A program made the position numbers and the translations under genes. 64,000 nucleotides of DNA, taken from positions 151,415,001 through 151,479,000 of the forward strand of contig CM032229.1 of assembly GCA_019009955.1 (NCBI GenBank). Direction: 5' to 3'. Shown here one piece after another: positions 14,442-25,960 of this stretch (the first letter of the stretch is position 1; each line of letters begins with the position of its first letter). Below the pieces are notes generated by a model. That model made no database searches and was not told where the DNA came from. It saw only the letters and a list, made by a program, of their open reading frames with translations. Source of the DNA: Riptortus pedestris (Eukaryota; Arthropoda; Insecta; Hemiptera; Alydidae).

Positions 14442-17400
14442 TGGGAAGAAAAATGGCATATTAAAGGGCTTTCAAGAAATTAATGACTCTTTGCTCAATA
14501 ATAAAGCGTAGAAAATACCTCTTAAGAGTAAACGAGTAAATGACTGCATGGTTTACTTACTCCACATCGGTCTAAATCAGAAAGTAATGATTATGTGTGA
14601 GGTTTGTGCGGAGTTTTTTATCTGATGCAAAAATTGCACGTTGCCGGAGATCCTGTCGATGAGTTAAGCATCGTGAGAAAGACCGAACTAATCGGCATCA
14701 GCTAATTGAAAATGTTAATGCTCTCGAGCAATTGTTCCGTTACTTGTTTATCCCCGCCATTTTTTTTTGAACGCGCCAATTTATCCCGCGAAAATAAACA
14801 TCTTAAGAGGTCGGGCATCTCTGGTGATTTGCATATCGAAATTATAAATATGGCTTCCTCATTTCATGCCGCTTTTTTGACGCTAACGAGCTATAATTAA
14901 CACTAATTCATTCGAAAAAAGATTGTGATTCACTCTACAAATGATAATTTGAACTCTATTCTCATGAATAACTACAATCACTTGCGATTGGCCCACGACA
15001 AACCAAGAAATATTTCACAATCGCACATGCACCAGTAAAACTCCAAGAAAAAGATCATATGAACGTATGCAGTATTCTCGTAATTGCTAAGTATCAAAAT
15101 GTTTCCAAATACGACTGAAACTGTTTTTAAAATAAAATAAACATGAATTACATATGACAGCCACAACCTAGCCATCATTTACTTCAGGGGCATATTTTCT
15201 GACTCAAGCTTCTTGATCTCAATTTTTGCCTTTACTTCGAAGAAGGGAGATCTGTAGAATTTTGTTAGTTCTAACCCCTCACCTTTTGGTTCTTTCAAGA
15301 CACTGCCCATCTCATCTACTTCTTCTTGGAGATTTTATTGCCAGCAGTTACCAAAGTTCTTCCCAAAAACTATGTTATTTCTGACCCAAGATTAACATTT
15401 CTGTACTTGTGGGACTACAACAAAGCCTCATTTATATGTTTTGATCACAATTCACCGGCTGTATTTCTTTCCAACTTAACTTATCTCCATCTCTTGTTCG
15501 GAAATATCTTTGTGCATTGGACCTTCTAAGATTTTACAAACTGCAACTCAAATGATTGTAAGGTTGAGCATTAACAAAACCAGGTTCAATTTTTTCCTGT
15601 ATCATGTTTTAGCAGTTGTCAGGAACGCCTAGTTATTACAATTAAAATAATTGAATAAAATAAGAGATACAAATACTGTAAAAACGCTGCTCCTCATCTG
15701 CTTCCTTTCCTTTTTTTGTAGTGCTAAAATAATCATTTCATATTACAATCTTTGCGAAATAAACTTCAATGCCTTAAACTATCAAGTAACTCATATAATT
15801 CTTTCTAAGGAAAATATTTATGAATTTGAAGTTAGTGGAGGGTGGGGGTTATCAATTTTCATAAAACACTACTTAACTAATATCACCACCGCAAACACAT
15901 TATTGGAACTGCAACACGCTTGCATGGGATAAGCCCAAAGTCCCAAATGTTTTTATTCTGATTTTTTTTATGATTCGCCATTAAGAATTTTAAACAAGAT
16001 GGCTTGTTGACATACAATCAGTTCTGTAGCAATTGGTTTTTGTTCTAAAATGTAAAATGTTACTTCTCTAGTTTTTTCAGGTTTGGCTGTACGGGTATTA
16101 TGAAATTATACAAGAAACACAGGTCATCAGATTATTTGTACTCGTATAATACATTTGTTCACTGATATAAACATGCTGACGTTTTGTGATTATAAAGTTT
16201 TATTTTTAAGTGCCCAAATACCACTTAAATTCATTCGGTGAAATTTTAAGTGGGTTAATTTTAGGACAATGCGGAGTATGATGAGTTGAGGCAACTATGG
16301 GCCATTGTATGGAAAACAGGCAACCTGTTATGCTCATCTATCCATTAATCTGGTATGTGGGAAGTTACCTCCCATAGTAAACTAGTTTTTATTTATTTTG
16401 TCTATCTTCAACAATGAAGTCGTAAGAATATTAGTACTGTCTTATTGAGATTTGCTCATTTTAGAATTGATATATCACTCGACATTTAGTTGTTTCATGG
16501 AAAACTAATGTTTAGATTATGGCTGAAATCATTAATTAATAAAAAGTATTTTTTTCTTCTTATTCTGGACCCAATATTATTTATATATTCTTCAAATTTT
16601 ATGGTAATGGCCTCCGAAGTAAATGTTTTTTATTGGAGACCATTGCCATACAATTTGATGAATATATAAAAAGTAACTTACAAGCAATCAGTTTAGAGTT
16701 ACTTCAGTTAGTGCTCTTCTTTATATACTTGTTTGGAAATCATTGGTTAAAATTGTAATTTTCAATAAATCATTAAAACAAAAATTAAAATACTGTTAAA
16801 TTTATTAAATAGCGATTCTCGGAGATTATTTTACATAAAATTTCCAATAAAGTAGCTGGAAAAAATAATGGCGTTAATACAAGAACACATTGAAGACATA
16901 ATTACTATTATAGAAATTGTTATGTGATATATATCCTTAGAAAGAAATTTCTTTTTTTTTTGATCTGATTGTCGTGTGTATAAGCTTGGAGCTATATATA
17001 TGTATGTTGTATTACAACTATTTCTGCTGATTTGACATTACATTAAGGGAATGACTTTACAACTCACCATATAGCATTTTACAGTTTTCTTTAGTTTATG
17101 TTGCACACACACACCTCAACTTATAGAATTGACAATCCAACAATGCACGAATTTCATATTCCTGTCTGTTGCAGTAAGATTTATAAGTGATTTATTTACA
17201 GGGGACTGAATAACATTATTTTCTTCTAGCTTGATAGATATAGACTTAACGATTTATGTTTATTGGAAATTGTGATTTTGCGCAGGGTTGTGGCCATGAA
17301 TAAAATTGACTTGAGTTTCTCGCGATTATGTCGTCTATTCTGAATGGACCACGATCACGATACAGAATTATTTCCCAAAACAGCTCTTAAGCAGTGAACA

Positions 17401-17599
17401 GCATTTTCACCGGGTATTAGTGGTTTAGGTAATCCTAATAAGCTCTAATAGTCATTAAAAAAACTATTAATTTATGGCACAATTCAGCAATTAAATGTTT
17501 GTGCGTCATTTACATTCTAATAACCCTTTAATGAAACTTCTGTCGAAACGTCTCACATTATCTTTTTAATTCATTTAATCGATTTTTATTTCTTTAAAT
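14442..17599. other. Unique sequence; candidate conserved block and small inverted repeat
   Basis: From about 14600 to 14900 the sequence is less AT-rich and holds motifs such as TTTGCATA and TTTATCCCGCG that could be regulatory. On the minus strand of 15180-15600 disjoint open stretches look vaguely coding (a run reading LTKFYRSPFFEVKAKIEIKK, then broken by stops), possibly an old pseudogene of unknown family. At 16590-16665 two 28-base arms (about 24 matching) flank a 19-base loop; its outer text 'cttattctggacccaata' recurs at 33521. Confidence 0.3.
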
Positions 17600-18250
17600 T
17601 TGTGGAAGTAATATATATATATATTGCTGCGAAAATTAAATACATGAAAGAATTGGACAGAGATGTTCACGTGATGGGGAGTGCAAAGGAGATGAAAGGG
17701 TTCCGCTAGATGGTCGCGCCCGTCCTAGTCCCTACCAGTCCTTTCTGGAAGAGTCCTGGCCTCAGGCTTTGATGTTTGCCGCTCCTCTATATAAGCATGA
17801 GCAATTCGCCCGACAGTTTAGTTTGTTCTCTGTCTTCAAGTGCTCATCAAGTGCGTTCAGTGCTACAGTGCGACTTAGTTGCAGTGCGGTAAAGTGCTTT
17901 TATGTGAAGAACAGTGTTGTGCCGTGACTCTGTAAGTAGCAGTTTAGTGCCGTGTTTAAGACAGTGCAGTGCCGTTAACTTCGCGAAGTAAAAGACAGTG
18001 CAGTGCCGTCTTTTTGTGAATTACAGAGACCGTGAGTGAACTATTGGACTGTGACTCTTTGAAGAACAGTGGCGCTATCAGTGCATACTGTGAGTAGTAA
18101 TTAAGAATAATTAACCAAGTGTGTAGTGTATTGTAAATAAATTGTGCAGTGATAAAATCTGTGAAGCTTGTGTGTATTTAATTTCGCAATCCAAAAGAAC
18201 TCTAATAAACAACGTTTATTACTTGTTTTGTAATAAAACGTAACAATGTT
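17600..18250 (+). promoter_or_regulatory. Solo-LTR-like or TATA promoter block
   Basis: A compact block of more balanced composition holds a TATA box (CTATATAAG, 17787-17795), an initiator-like CGACAGTTTAG about 25-30 bases downstream, then a GTG-rich leader with an 18-base unit AAGACAGTGCAGTGCCGT present at about 17957 and again 35 bases later, and three AATAAA signals (about 18136, 18203, 18232). The order promoter, leader, poly(A) signal is what an arthropod retrotransposon LTR looks like, and it ends near ACGTAACA. A target-site duplication, primer-binding site or second LTR was not found, so a solo LTR is inferred. The alternative is a genuine host promoter with a non-coding first exon and a donor-like GTGAGT at about 18090. 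Confidence 0.45.
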
Positions 18251-18417
18251 ACTCCAAAAAATCTTCAAGTGTGAAAACCCAGCATTGTCCGTAATTGTTC
18301 GACTTATGAACTCTAGCACAAGGAGGAGCCTTGTTAATCAATTGAATTGATAATATGTTTTTTTTTAAATAGTTGCATTTCATCTGCACATCAGAAAGAT
18401 TTTTAAGATTTATTATT

Positions 18418-18789
18418 AGAAGGAATATTGAGAGGTTTTAGTCCTAGCTGAAATATTAGAAATAATATAAAGAAGTTTCAGTCGTAGGTTGCTATAAGAA
18501 ATAATTTAGAGTGGTTTTATTCATAGCTATATTATTAAAATCAACATTGAGAGGTTTTAGCCGTTGGTAACATGCTAGGAATAAATTAAAGTGATTTCAG
18601 TCAAAGGTAAACTATAAGAAATAATAAATAATTTCTTCAGTGATAGTTAAATTATAAAAACCAACCGAGATTTAGTTGCAAGTAAATTAATAGATATAAT
18701 ACTTATAAAGAGGTTTTAGACATAGATAAATATTTAAATATAAATACATATATAGAGAGAAAGAGGTTTTAGCCCTATGTAAATGTGGA
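18418..18789. repeat. Cryptic diverged 40-bp tandem repeat, about nine units
   Basis: Units start at 18418, 18458, 18498, 18538, 18578, 18618, 18658 (39 bp), 18697 and 18737 (with about 12 extra bases). Each carries the core AGAGGTTTTAGTC or a variant at the same place, followed by TAGGTAAA-like and TATAAGAAATAAT-like parts. Six successive units keep exactly 40 bp despite heavy base divergence. No open frame runs through it. Confidence 0.75.
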
Positions 18790-18799
18790 CTTAGATAAA

Positions 18800-19261
18800 C
18801 CTTCTTAGGCTGCCAACATTTAACTTCGTAACTTCATTTGATGCTTTTAAATAGAGGCACCATTAAAGGCTTTTAATACACACCTAATTGTCTATTTTAG
18901 CGTTGCACTTTAGATACCCCATCCAATATGCCCATAGACTACTCCCAGTTAAGGGTTCGCCTATTGGTTGACATCGGAACTCACTTTACATGCGGCGGAG
19001 ATCAGAGGGGACCGCTAGGGCTATCAGGGTAATTAAGCAGGGGGCACATTGTCCTTCAGTAGCTGCTGGGCGATAGCAGAATCTATATGCCTACGACCCT
19101 CCGAATAGGGGCTTATCTCTCGGCCAGGTCTTCCTGCCGTTATGGAGCCATTGCAGTGCTTATATCTTCCATCTACCTACCCTCTCTCTACATGGGAGTG
19201 GTATACTTTATTTTTTACGCGGCGAAATCACAGCTTATGAAGGATTAGCCGCGAACAGCTG
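18800..19261. other. GC-elevated unique block, function unknown
   Basis: From about 18890 to 19250 the sequence is clearly less AT-rich than its surroundings and has no repeat recognised elsewhere. No long reading frame, tRNA fold or element terminus could be established. It ends directly at the 5' terminus of an AGCAG element. Confidence 0.3.
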
Positions 19262-19384
19262 TTAGCAGAGTTCCCTTAAAGAAAATCAGCTATTGAGGTC
19301 GTACTCATGAAAGAATTTTCGACATTTTTCACAAATGTACATCGATCCTACATTGTAAATGACGAAAATGAGGTCCGTTCAAAA

Positions 19385-19452
<68 letters not shown>

Positions 19453-20229
19453 CTGTTACCGCTCTAGCGGTCGCAATTTTTGTTTGATCGTTACCAAACT
19501 CGATATTTAGTCGTTTTATGTAAAAAGAAAGATCAAGTTCGTTAACGGCTGAAATCGGATCGGGGGAGGGGGGGGGGTTAGAGGGTAAGATTTTCGAAAT
19601 ATCTCCGTTACCATAGGTCAGATCGAAAAAGTGTATAGAATAAATCTTATTGCAAATTAAATACTATAAATATTGTTATATTCATTTATTCACTATCATG
19701 AATATTAACCGAGATATTTGCATTTTTCAGTTTTCAGCCTTTTGTAAACCCCCACTTCTACTAGTTTGACATACACAATACTCTATTATATAATAAACCT
19801 TATTATTCGAAGCCTAAATACCAAATATTGTTTTCATTGAATTTTTACTTTGTGAGATATATGCAAATAAGTTCTTTTGACCCCCCTTCTTTTGTTTTTG
19901 GATTAAATTTGAGTGATTGGTATAAAACTGATTCATTACAATTTACAGCACTAGCCTTAAAAATTATTTTCGATAAAATTAATATGTTATATTCAGATAT
20001 ATTTCATTAATTGTTTGACTTTCCATTCTATCTATGCAGCGTTACGAGGCTGGCTGCCCAGTTTCTTTACAATTCAGCCGCTTTCCGTTAGAGATTATTA
20101 ACTTGTATTGTACTCGTACATTCACTGAGCATTCACGGCAGTGTTATAAATGTTTGTATATTTATCTACTGTAATCCTACGCGTTCGAAATCTGCTTAGT
20201 TTACGCAGCCACTGCTTGACGGACGTTTT
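19262..20229 (+). mobile_element. AGCAG element, longest complete copy (about 968 bp)
   Basis: It starts TTAGCAGAGTTCCC, then CAGCTATTGAGGTCGTACTCATG, the 'aatgaggtccgttcaaaa' block, a (AT)n from about 19389 to 19448, 'gctctagcggtcgcaattttt', a G-run, and the 'atattaaccgagatatttgcat' block. It ends AATCTGCTTAGTTTACGCAGCC-ACTGC-TTGACGGACGTTTT. Between the last two blocks it has about 250 bp of extra text ('cttcttttgtttttgg', 'gaagcctaaatacc') that is absent from the 730-bp copies, which defines a long form. No ORF of a Rep/helicase kind is present. Confidence 0.75.
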
Positions 20230-20764
20230 GGTCGTTAGAATCTATCATTGAAATGTCACTTAACATTCAATCCATTACCTAAGCAATTCATTATTCATAA
20301 AACAAGAGGAAAATAATGGCTTTTCTTCCACAACCATTTTATTTATATTGCTTAAATATTGCTGGTAACTCATCCTGGTTCTCGAAAACTACCTTAACTC
20401 CAGCCTAATTTAGCCTACCTACAGTCTATTTAGTATTATCCACTGTATTCCCCCGATTTTCTGTTTTTTCATTGTTTCTTATGGCTCATGACAGCTACTA
20501 AAAATTCCCCAGGTGTTAAGGCCGCTTTCCAGTTCTGGCATTGTATTTATTTATTTGTTTTGATTTTCAATGGCGGTGCTGGCCGCTATGACACACAGAA
20601 CAAACGGATACACTAATGGATTCAAATCAAAATATAGATGTGAAATACGAAGCAAAACTGCGACAACAATAATATACTAAGAAAATGTCTAAATATGGGT
20701 AAAATCTATAAATAAAATTGAAAAATTAAGCCTGAAATATAAGATAACATTTTTTTAAAAAACA
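20230..20764. other. Unique AT-rich sequence, nothing recognised
   Basis: No gene, RNA or repeat terminus is supported between the AGCAG copy and the following SINE. Confidence 0.4.
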
Positions 20765-20936
20765 TTATTATTATTATTTATTAACATCCACTTTTTTGCA
20801 ACTGAGGCTAATTTGGATGGGTTATCTACCGGTTACCTTCCTTTTCTAGCCAGGGTGGGACTAAGGATTTTAACTAATGAATTCCGTCACTAAATAAATT
20901 TATATTACCCAGGCGGGAATTGAACTCGCCACATTT
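20765..20936 (-). mobile_element. tRNA-derived SINE, head-truncated
   Basis: The plus strand shows the tail first (ATTATTATTATTTATTAACATCCAC), then 'ctagccagggtgggactaaggatttt', 'gaattccgtcactaaataaa' and the B-box end GGCGGGAATTGAACTCGCCAC. The A-box region is missing. It is the same family as the copy at 11355-11563. Confidence 0.75.
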
Positions 20937-21816
20937 GGTTTTTTTTGTTTTTTTTAATTTTTTTTTAAGAAAATTAAAAGAAATTGATATAAATAATCAA
21001 GTGTATTAGAAACTGACAAAATTACATTTTTAAATGTGATCAGTACGCCACTAATAACTGTTTAGGAAAAATTAAGAACAAATACAAATGCTTTAATAAT
21101 AATAAATAATCAAAAAAAAATATACACTAATAAAATACATACTCTAAATAGGCAAATAAAAAAAAAAAACTAAACGAATCTAAGTAATTATGGATCTAAA
21201 ATTGTTAAATAACCTCTCTTATTGCAAATTAAACTTTCTGAAATTTATTTATTTACTGATATTTTTTTCTCTAATAAAGTATTGCATTTTGTTTAGTTTT
21301 CAGCGAGTACTGTAAACCCCTACTCCTTATAAAACAAGTTTTACTTAGAGGATCTGAGCCACTACACGCGTCAGTTCAAATTATGTTTAAAATTACGTTT
21401 GGATAGGCGTATTATAGCTGGAAAAATGGATGTTGCCAGATCAGCAACGTAACTAGTTAGTGGGAAATACAACTTTTTTTTTTTTACAGCCTCTTTTTAT
21501 TTTTATTATGAGAACACTGTTTAAACCTTGAATGTAGCCTTTAGAACAATATAATAATTCTGAGAAGAATCACTCTGCGCTTGAGAATCTTTAGTAATGT
21601 TGCAACTTTATCAAGAAAACAGAATTTTTTTAATTGGGATTCGGAATGGCTGGTGGCGGTGCAGCACAAGGATGCTCTTCGGTGAGCTCCGGAGATCCCG
21701 CGTGAACTCTTCATCATTGACGAATGGGCGCGTTGCCCGAAATGTACTCTGCTTGTAATAAACGGATTTTTAAGAGTGGAGGTGTGCGACCTATTATATC
21801 CTTTCGTTGACCATTG
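20937..21816. other. AT-rich sequence with a GGGC hairpin motif
   Basis: Mostly homopolymer-rich AT text. At 21717-21745 the plus strand reads TTGACGAA followed by hairpin TGGGC-gcgtt-GCCC and GAAATGTAC, then AATAAA about 20 bases on; see the recurrent motif finding. This piece ends where an AGCAG copy begins. Confidence 0.35.
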
Positions 21817-21926
21817 TTTAGCAGATATCCCTTAAGGGAAGTCATTTACAGAGGTTGTCCAATATACTTCAAAATTCCATCGATCCTACCTAGAAGATGA
21901 CGAAAATGAGGGTCCATTCAAAATGG

Positions 21927-21979
<53 letters not shown>

Positions 21980-22389
21980 ATAAACACATAAATTCTAGAA
22001 TTTGACATATTTGTCTGTTACCACTCTAGCGGTCGAAAGTTTTGTTTAATCGTTACGAAACTTGAAATATAAGTGTTTCACGTAAAAAGAAAGATCATCT
22101 TCGTTAACGGCTGAAATCGATCTGGGAGGAGGGGGGTTTAGAGGGAACATTGCATAGAACCAATCTTATTGCAAATAGAATGTTCTATAAATGTTGTTAT
22201 TTAAATGTTTTCATTATATTTCATATTAACCGAGATATTCACGCTTATCCATATCAAGAATAAGCTGTTATATTATGAAGTACTTTATTTGAATCCTAAA
22301 TAACAAATATTGTTCTCACTGAACTTTTACGTCATGGGATAAATGCAAATACGGGACAAAAGTGCGAAATCTGCATGCAGGACTTTTTA
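21817..22389 (+). mobile_element. AGCAG element, internally deleted copy
   Basis: It begins TTTAGCAGATATCCCTTAAGGG, has a long (AT)n (about 21932-21974), then 'ctctagcggtcgaaagttttg', 'cggctgaaatcgatctggga', 'catattaaccgagata', and closes with a decayed 3' end (AAATCTGCATGCAGGACTTTTT) that lacks the hairpin. A stretch of the 3' half is missing compared with 19262-20229. Confidence 0.7.
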
Positions 22390-23439
22390 ATTAAACTTTT
22401 ATTGCGATGTTAAGAGAACAAACCTTGTCTTTTATACTATTTTTAGTTTGTTGTTCTGAATTAAAGACATTTTTTAGTCCAAGTTTGCAATAGATGACTG
22501 TTATTTTGATCAAATGCTATCATTCTTAATATGTATTGCTTGTTTTATTTTTCAAAGAAACAGTACAGCCATTCAAGGAATCACGAGCAATTATTTTTCA
22601 TTATACAATATCCTTCCAAGAGATATAGCCAAGTGGATGTCATGAGGGTTCAATTGAACCGTCTCACGCAAAACTACCAGCATTGCTTTTTGCCTCTCAA
22701 TAGATTGTGATGGCGGTGCTTTGCGCCTACGTGTTTTCTGCGCTTGTCAGAAGCTGATTGATTGAAGATAATAGGCTCCAATGGCCGATAGAAAGTTGGC
22801 TCGCTCGGAGATCCGGCATCTTCCATTCTGTACCATAATATATGCAACAGAGCATTGCAGTTTTCGTTAGTCATTGTCTTCTGGCATAGCCAATGCTGAA
22901 GTAATATGATTTTTGTTTAGTTGTGTCAGAGAGGTTATTTAATTCTTTTTATTTGTAATACCAACATAGGACAAAACGTAGTGTAACAACTAACAATAGT
23001 AATAACAATTCGTTTAATTTTTTATTGTGACTCCAGACATCAGCTCTACTCCAAATAGCTTTGAGATCATAGCTGAACTGAGCTTTGGGATTATATTTAT
23101 AAGAAGACAAATAATTAAAAAAATATATTGCATTGATCCGGAATGTTTGATTTTAATTTTGCTCCTTATAATTTTTAACTGAATATTGGAATTTGATGCC
23201 ATTATTGTGTTGTCAATTAGTACAAACTTTGTGGGAGCTAGACATCGCAAGTAGAATTAATATAACTCTCTAAAATGTAAAATATATTGTTATTGGGTGG
23301 TACATATTCAGCTACATTTAAATAACAACTGTAGTGCCCAAATCGATTCAAAAGTGCGCTTATATGAAACGCAAATGCACCAATAGTATTGCTATTCCAT
23401 AAAATTCTACATTTCTCCCATTTCTAAAAATGCTACAAC
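22390..23439. other. Unique sequence, no gene supported
   Basis: A short GC-elevated part at about 22620-22880 is open on the minus strand for 66 codons but has no recognisable motif or start context. The rest is AT-rich without repeats recognised here. Confidence 0.3.
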
Positions 23440-23555
23440 AGTTGATTGGGACGTGTAATCCACAAGTTACCTTTCATAGCCAGGTTGGGCTAACGATTTT
23501 ATCCAATGTGCGCATTACTTAAAAAATTCCTAGTGCCTTTAAACTCACTTGGATA
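23440..23555 (-). mobile_element. SINE fragment interrupted by a Helitron
   Basis: The plus strand shows 'gattgggacgtgtaatccacaagttacc', 'tagccaggttgggctaacgatttta' and 'aaaaaattcctagtgcc', the diverged body of the tRNA-derived SINE. It stops at an A immediately followed by TCTTTATATA, the 5' end of the next Helitron, so the Helitron probably inserted here. Confidence 0.55.
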
Positions 23556-23556
23556 T

Positions 23557-23612
<56 letters not shown>

Positions 23613-24150
23613 CAACTGTATGTCTGTATGTCACTGAACTCCTCCTAACCGGCTGGACCGATATGAATGAATTTTGTTGTATACTTTTGGGTGACGCCAT
23701 GGATGGTTTAGATTTACAAATCAGCCAGGCAGATGGAGCAAGAGTGGGAGTTGTAAGGGAGGACTAAAATTAAAAGTGGCGATATTTCGTTTTCGGCAAA
23801 TACGCACAGTATAAAAGTTGTTTATTTTGTTATATTCACTTTTGTCGTATAACATAGTATAAACGAGATAAACACTAAGAAATTAGAGTGGGAGCCAACA
23901 ATTTTAATGAGCACTAACGATTGAACCGAACTTAACAAAATTCTAAATGAGCATTACTCCTGCCATGATTATAAGCTATATTAGAGTTTTTAGGTTCAAA
24001 CGGGAGTGGGAGTTATAAGGGAGGCCTGAATAAAATATTCGGACTATTTCATTTCCTATTTGTTTTTAGTCAAACGTGCACATATCAAAAGTTGTTTTTG
24101 TGTTATTAAATGTAGCTTTTGTTTTAATAATATTATTAAATTTAATATCC
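23556..24150 (+). mobile_element. Non-autonomous Helitron (CTAG family), 3'-truncated copy
   Basis: The 5' end TCTTTATATATATA follows an A, as expected for A^T insertion. Then come (AT)n, GTCACTGAACTCCTCCTAACC, GGCTGGACCGATATGAATGA and 'gggtgacgccatgga', 'gatggagcaagagtgggagtt' and 'ttaatatcc'. The terminal hairpin and CTAG are missing and the copy runs into another (AT)n tract. Two further copies are at 25150-25806 and 43826-44446. Apparent ORFs in it are artefacts. Confidence 0.7.
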
Positions 24151-24156
24151 TATATA

Positions 24157-24158
24157 TA

Positions 24159-24226
<68 letters not shown>
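24157..24226. repeat. (AT)n microsatellite
   Basis: A pure AT run directly follows the truncated Helitron, in the place of its missing 3' end. Confidence 0.95.
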
Positions 24227-24230
<4 letters not shown>

Positions 24231-24915
24231 TGGCATTATAGACTTTGATGTTCTTTAGCTGCCCCCGAGTGATACTAAAGGATTCGTGATCAAAGTTTTA
24301 TATAGAAAGTGATCAAATCCATGTAAAATCCTCATTAAATAAGGAGGTCCAGGAATGATATATCGCTAGTAGACTAACAGGTTGTTGTTTGTTTTTCGTA
24401 AGGTTTTAGTGCGAAAAACTACCAGGTTATCATCACCCTGTAATATCTATAATTCACGTTTTGATATCCTCATCCAAATCGCCATTTTAACAATATAAAC
24501 GAGGATACAAAAAACTTGTACTTTAAATTTCTTTGTATAAATTCTTATTTTTCACAAAATTAAACATTTTATCGAGTTCTATTGGGTCATCTCCCAGGGG
24601 CCACTTCTGTATCATTGGAAATATTGCATTTGTTTCTAATATCTGCATACTTTTGAGTAGACTGACGGACCTCACATTATTAACTTGCCTGTCGACGGAA
24701 ACTATGAGAGTCATAGTCGTTAGCCAACCCGGAAGCTATGAGACATATATACTCACTAGACTCTCGCTAATACAGAAGCTCCACGACACTAGCTCGCTGT
24801 AGTAGTCACCTCGTGAACTAATGTTTTCTTTTGGCGGGGATTGAGACTGCATTTATTTTTACCTTCAGTAAATAGTAGATGTACCCACGCCTTTACCCGG
24901 CCACCTGCACCCCCA

Positions 24916-24917
<2 letters not shown>
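24227..24917. other. Unique sequence, unresolved
   Basis: The part from 24575 to 24810 is less AT-rich and open in several frames for 60-90 codons, with no family motif. The far right (CACCTGCACCCCCAGG, then AT repeats and TAGTGGATAG) could be the reversed 5' start TCCACTATATATA of another Helitron; its other end was not found. Confidence 0.25.

Positions 24918-24955
<38 letters not shown>
24918..24955. repeat. (AT)n microsatellite
   Basis: A pure AT dinucleotide run. Confidence 0.95.
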
Positions 24956-24957
<2 letters not shown>

Positions 24958-25149
24958 GATAGATAAATAGATTTTATTGGATAATATATACATATTTTAG
25001 CCTGAGTCTAGCCCATTTAGTGTTAGTAATCATACTAATATTGTAAAAAAATATATATATAAAGAAGTAGTGACATAATATTAACCTACTACATACAATA
25101 CAATAATACATTTGTTGTTTTTTAAATAAATGTTTACAATTAGTACTTA

Positions 25150-25150
25150 T

Positions 25151-25200
<50 letters not shown>

Positions 25201-25806
25201 CTACTGTGCGTGTGTATGTCACTGAACTCCTTCTAAACGGCTGGACCGATTTGAATGATTTTTTTTGTACGCATTTGGGTGACGCTCTGGACGGTTTAGA
25301 TTCCAAATCAGTCCGGCAGATGGAGCAGGAGTGGGGGTTATGAGGGAGGCCTAAAATTAAAAATAGCGATATTTCGTTTCCTATTGGTTTTTCGGCAAAT
25401 ATCCACAGAATAAAAGTTGTTATTATTTTGCTATTTAGAGTAACGTTTGTTATATTCTCTTTTGTCGTATAACTAATTATAAACGAGATATACACTAAAA
25501 CATTAAAGTGGTAGCCAACAATTTATTAACTATTGAATCGAACTTAACAAAACTCTATTTGTAAATTAGCGTTTATTCTTCCATAATTATGAACTGTACT
25601 AAATTTTTTAGGTACGAACAGGAGTGCGGGCTTTAAGAGAGGACTGACTAAATAATTATCACTATATCAAATTCGATTAGTTTCAAACGTTCACATAACA
25701 AAAGTTCTTTTTTGTGTTATTAAAAGTAGCTTATATTTTAAACTTAAAATTTAATATCCTCATCGCTTGAAATATCATGCAGGACTACGTCTGTCGGGTC
25801 CACTAG
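25150..25806 (+). mobile_element. Non-autonomous Helitron (CTAG family), complete copy
   Basis: About 657 bp. The 5' TC (TCTTTATATATA) follows an A, then come (AT)n, TGTATGTCACTGAACTCC, 'ggctggaccgatttgaatga', 'gggtgacgctctggacgg', 'caggagtgggggtta', 'ttaatatcctcatcgcttgaaatatcatgcagg' and the 3' end GTCTGTCGGGTCCACTAG followed by T. TC at the 5' end, CTRR at the 3' end, no target duplication and A^T flanks fit a canonical Helitron; the pre-terminal hairpin is weak. The 173-codon minus frame across it and its (AT)n is not a gene. Confidence 0.8.

Positions 25807-25870
<64 letters not shown>
25807..25870. repeat. (AT)n microsatellite between Helitron and AGCAG fragment
   Basis: The AT run directly follows the Helitron CTAG end and leads into an AGCAG fragment, so it is probably the AGCAG element's own central microsatellite. 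Confidence 0.9.
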
Positions 25871-25873
<3 letters not shown>

Positions 25874-25960
25874 TTAAACTGACCTCCCTGATGGAAATCT
25901 TTCGAAAATGCCCCCTGAGTACCCCCTCAATAGCTTATTTTCCTTAAGGGAAACTCTCAC
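25871..25960 (-). mobile_element. AGCAG element, 5'-end fragment
   Basis: After the (AT)n it reads 'gttttaaactgacctccctgatgg', 'ctttcgaaaatgccccctgagtaccccctcaatagcttattttccttaaggg', a diverged version of the family's 5' 110 bp. Confidence 0.6.

Noticed and set aside
24227..24960. A complete reverse-strand Helitron starting TCCACTATATATA at about 24960
   Set aside because: No convincing 3' hairpin with CTAG was found to its left.
24974..25495. 173-codon minus-strand open frame
   Set aside because: It crosses the Helitron at 25150-25806 and its (AT)n (repeated YI residues); the same artefact frame appears in the copy at 44056-44475.
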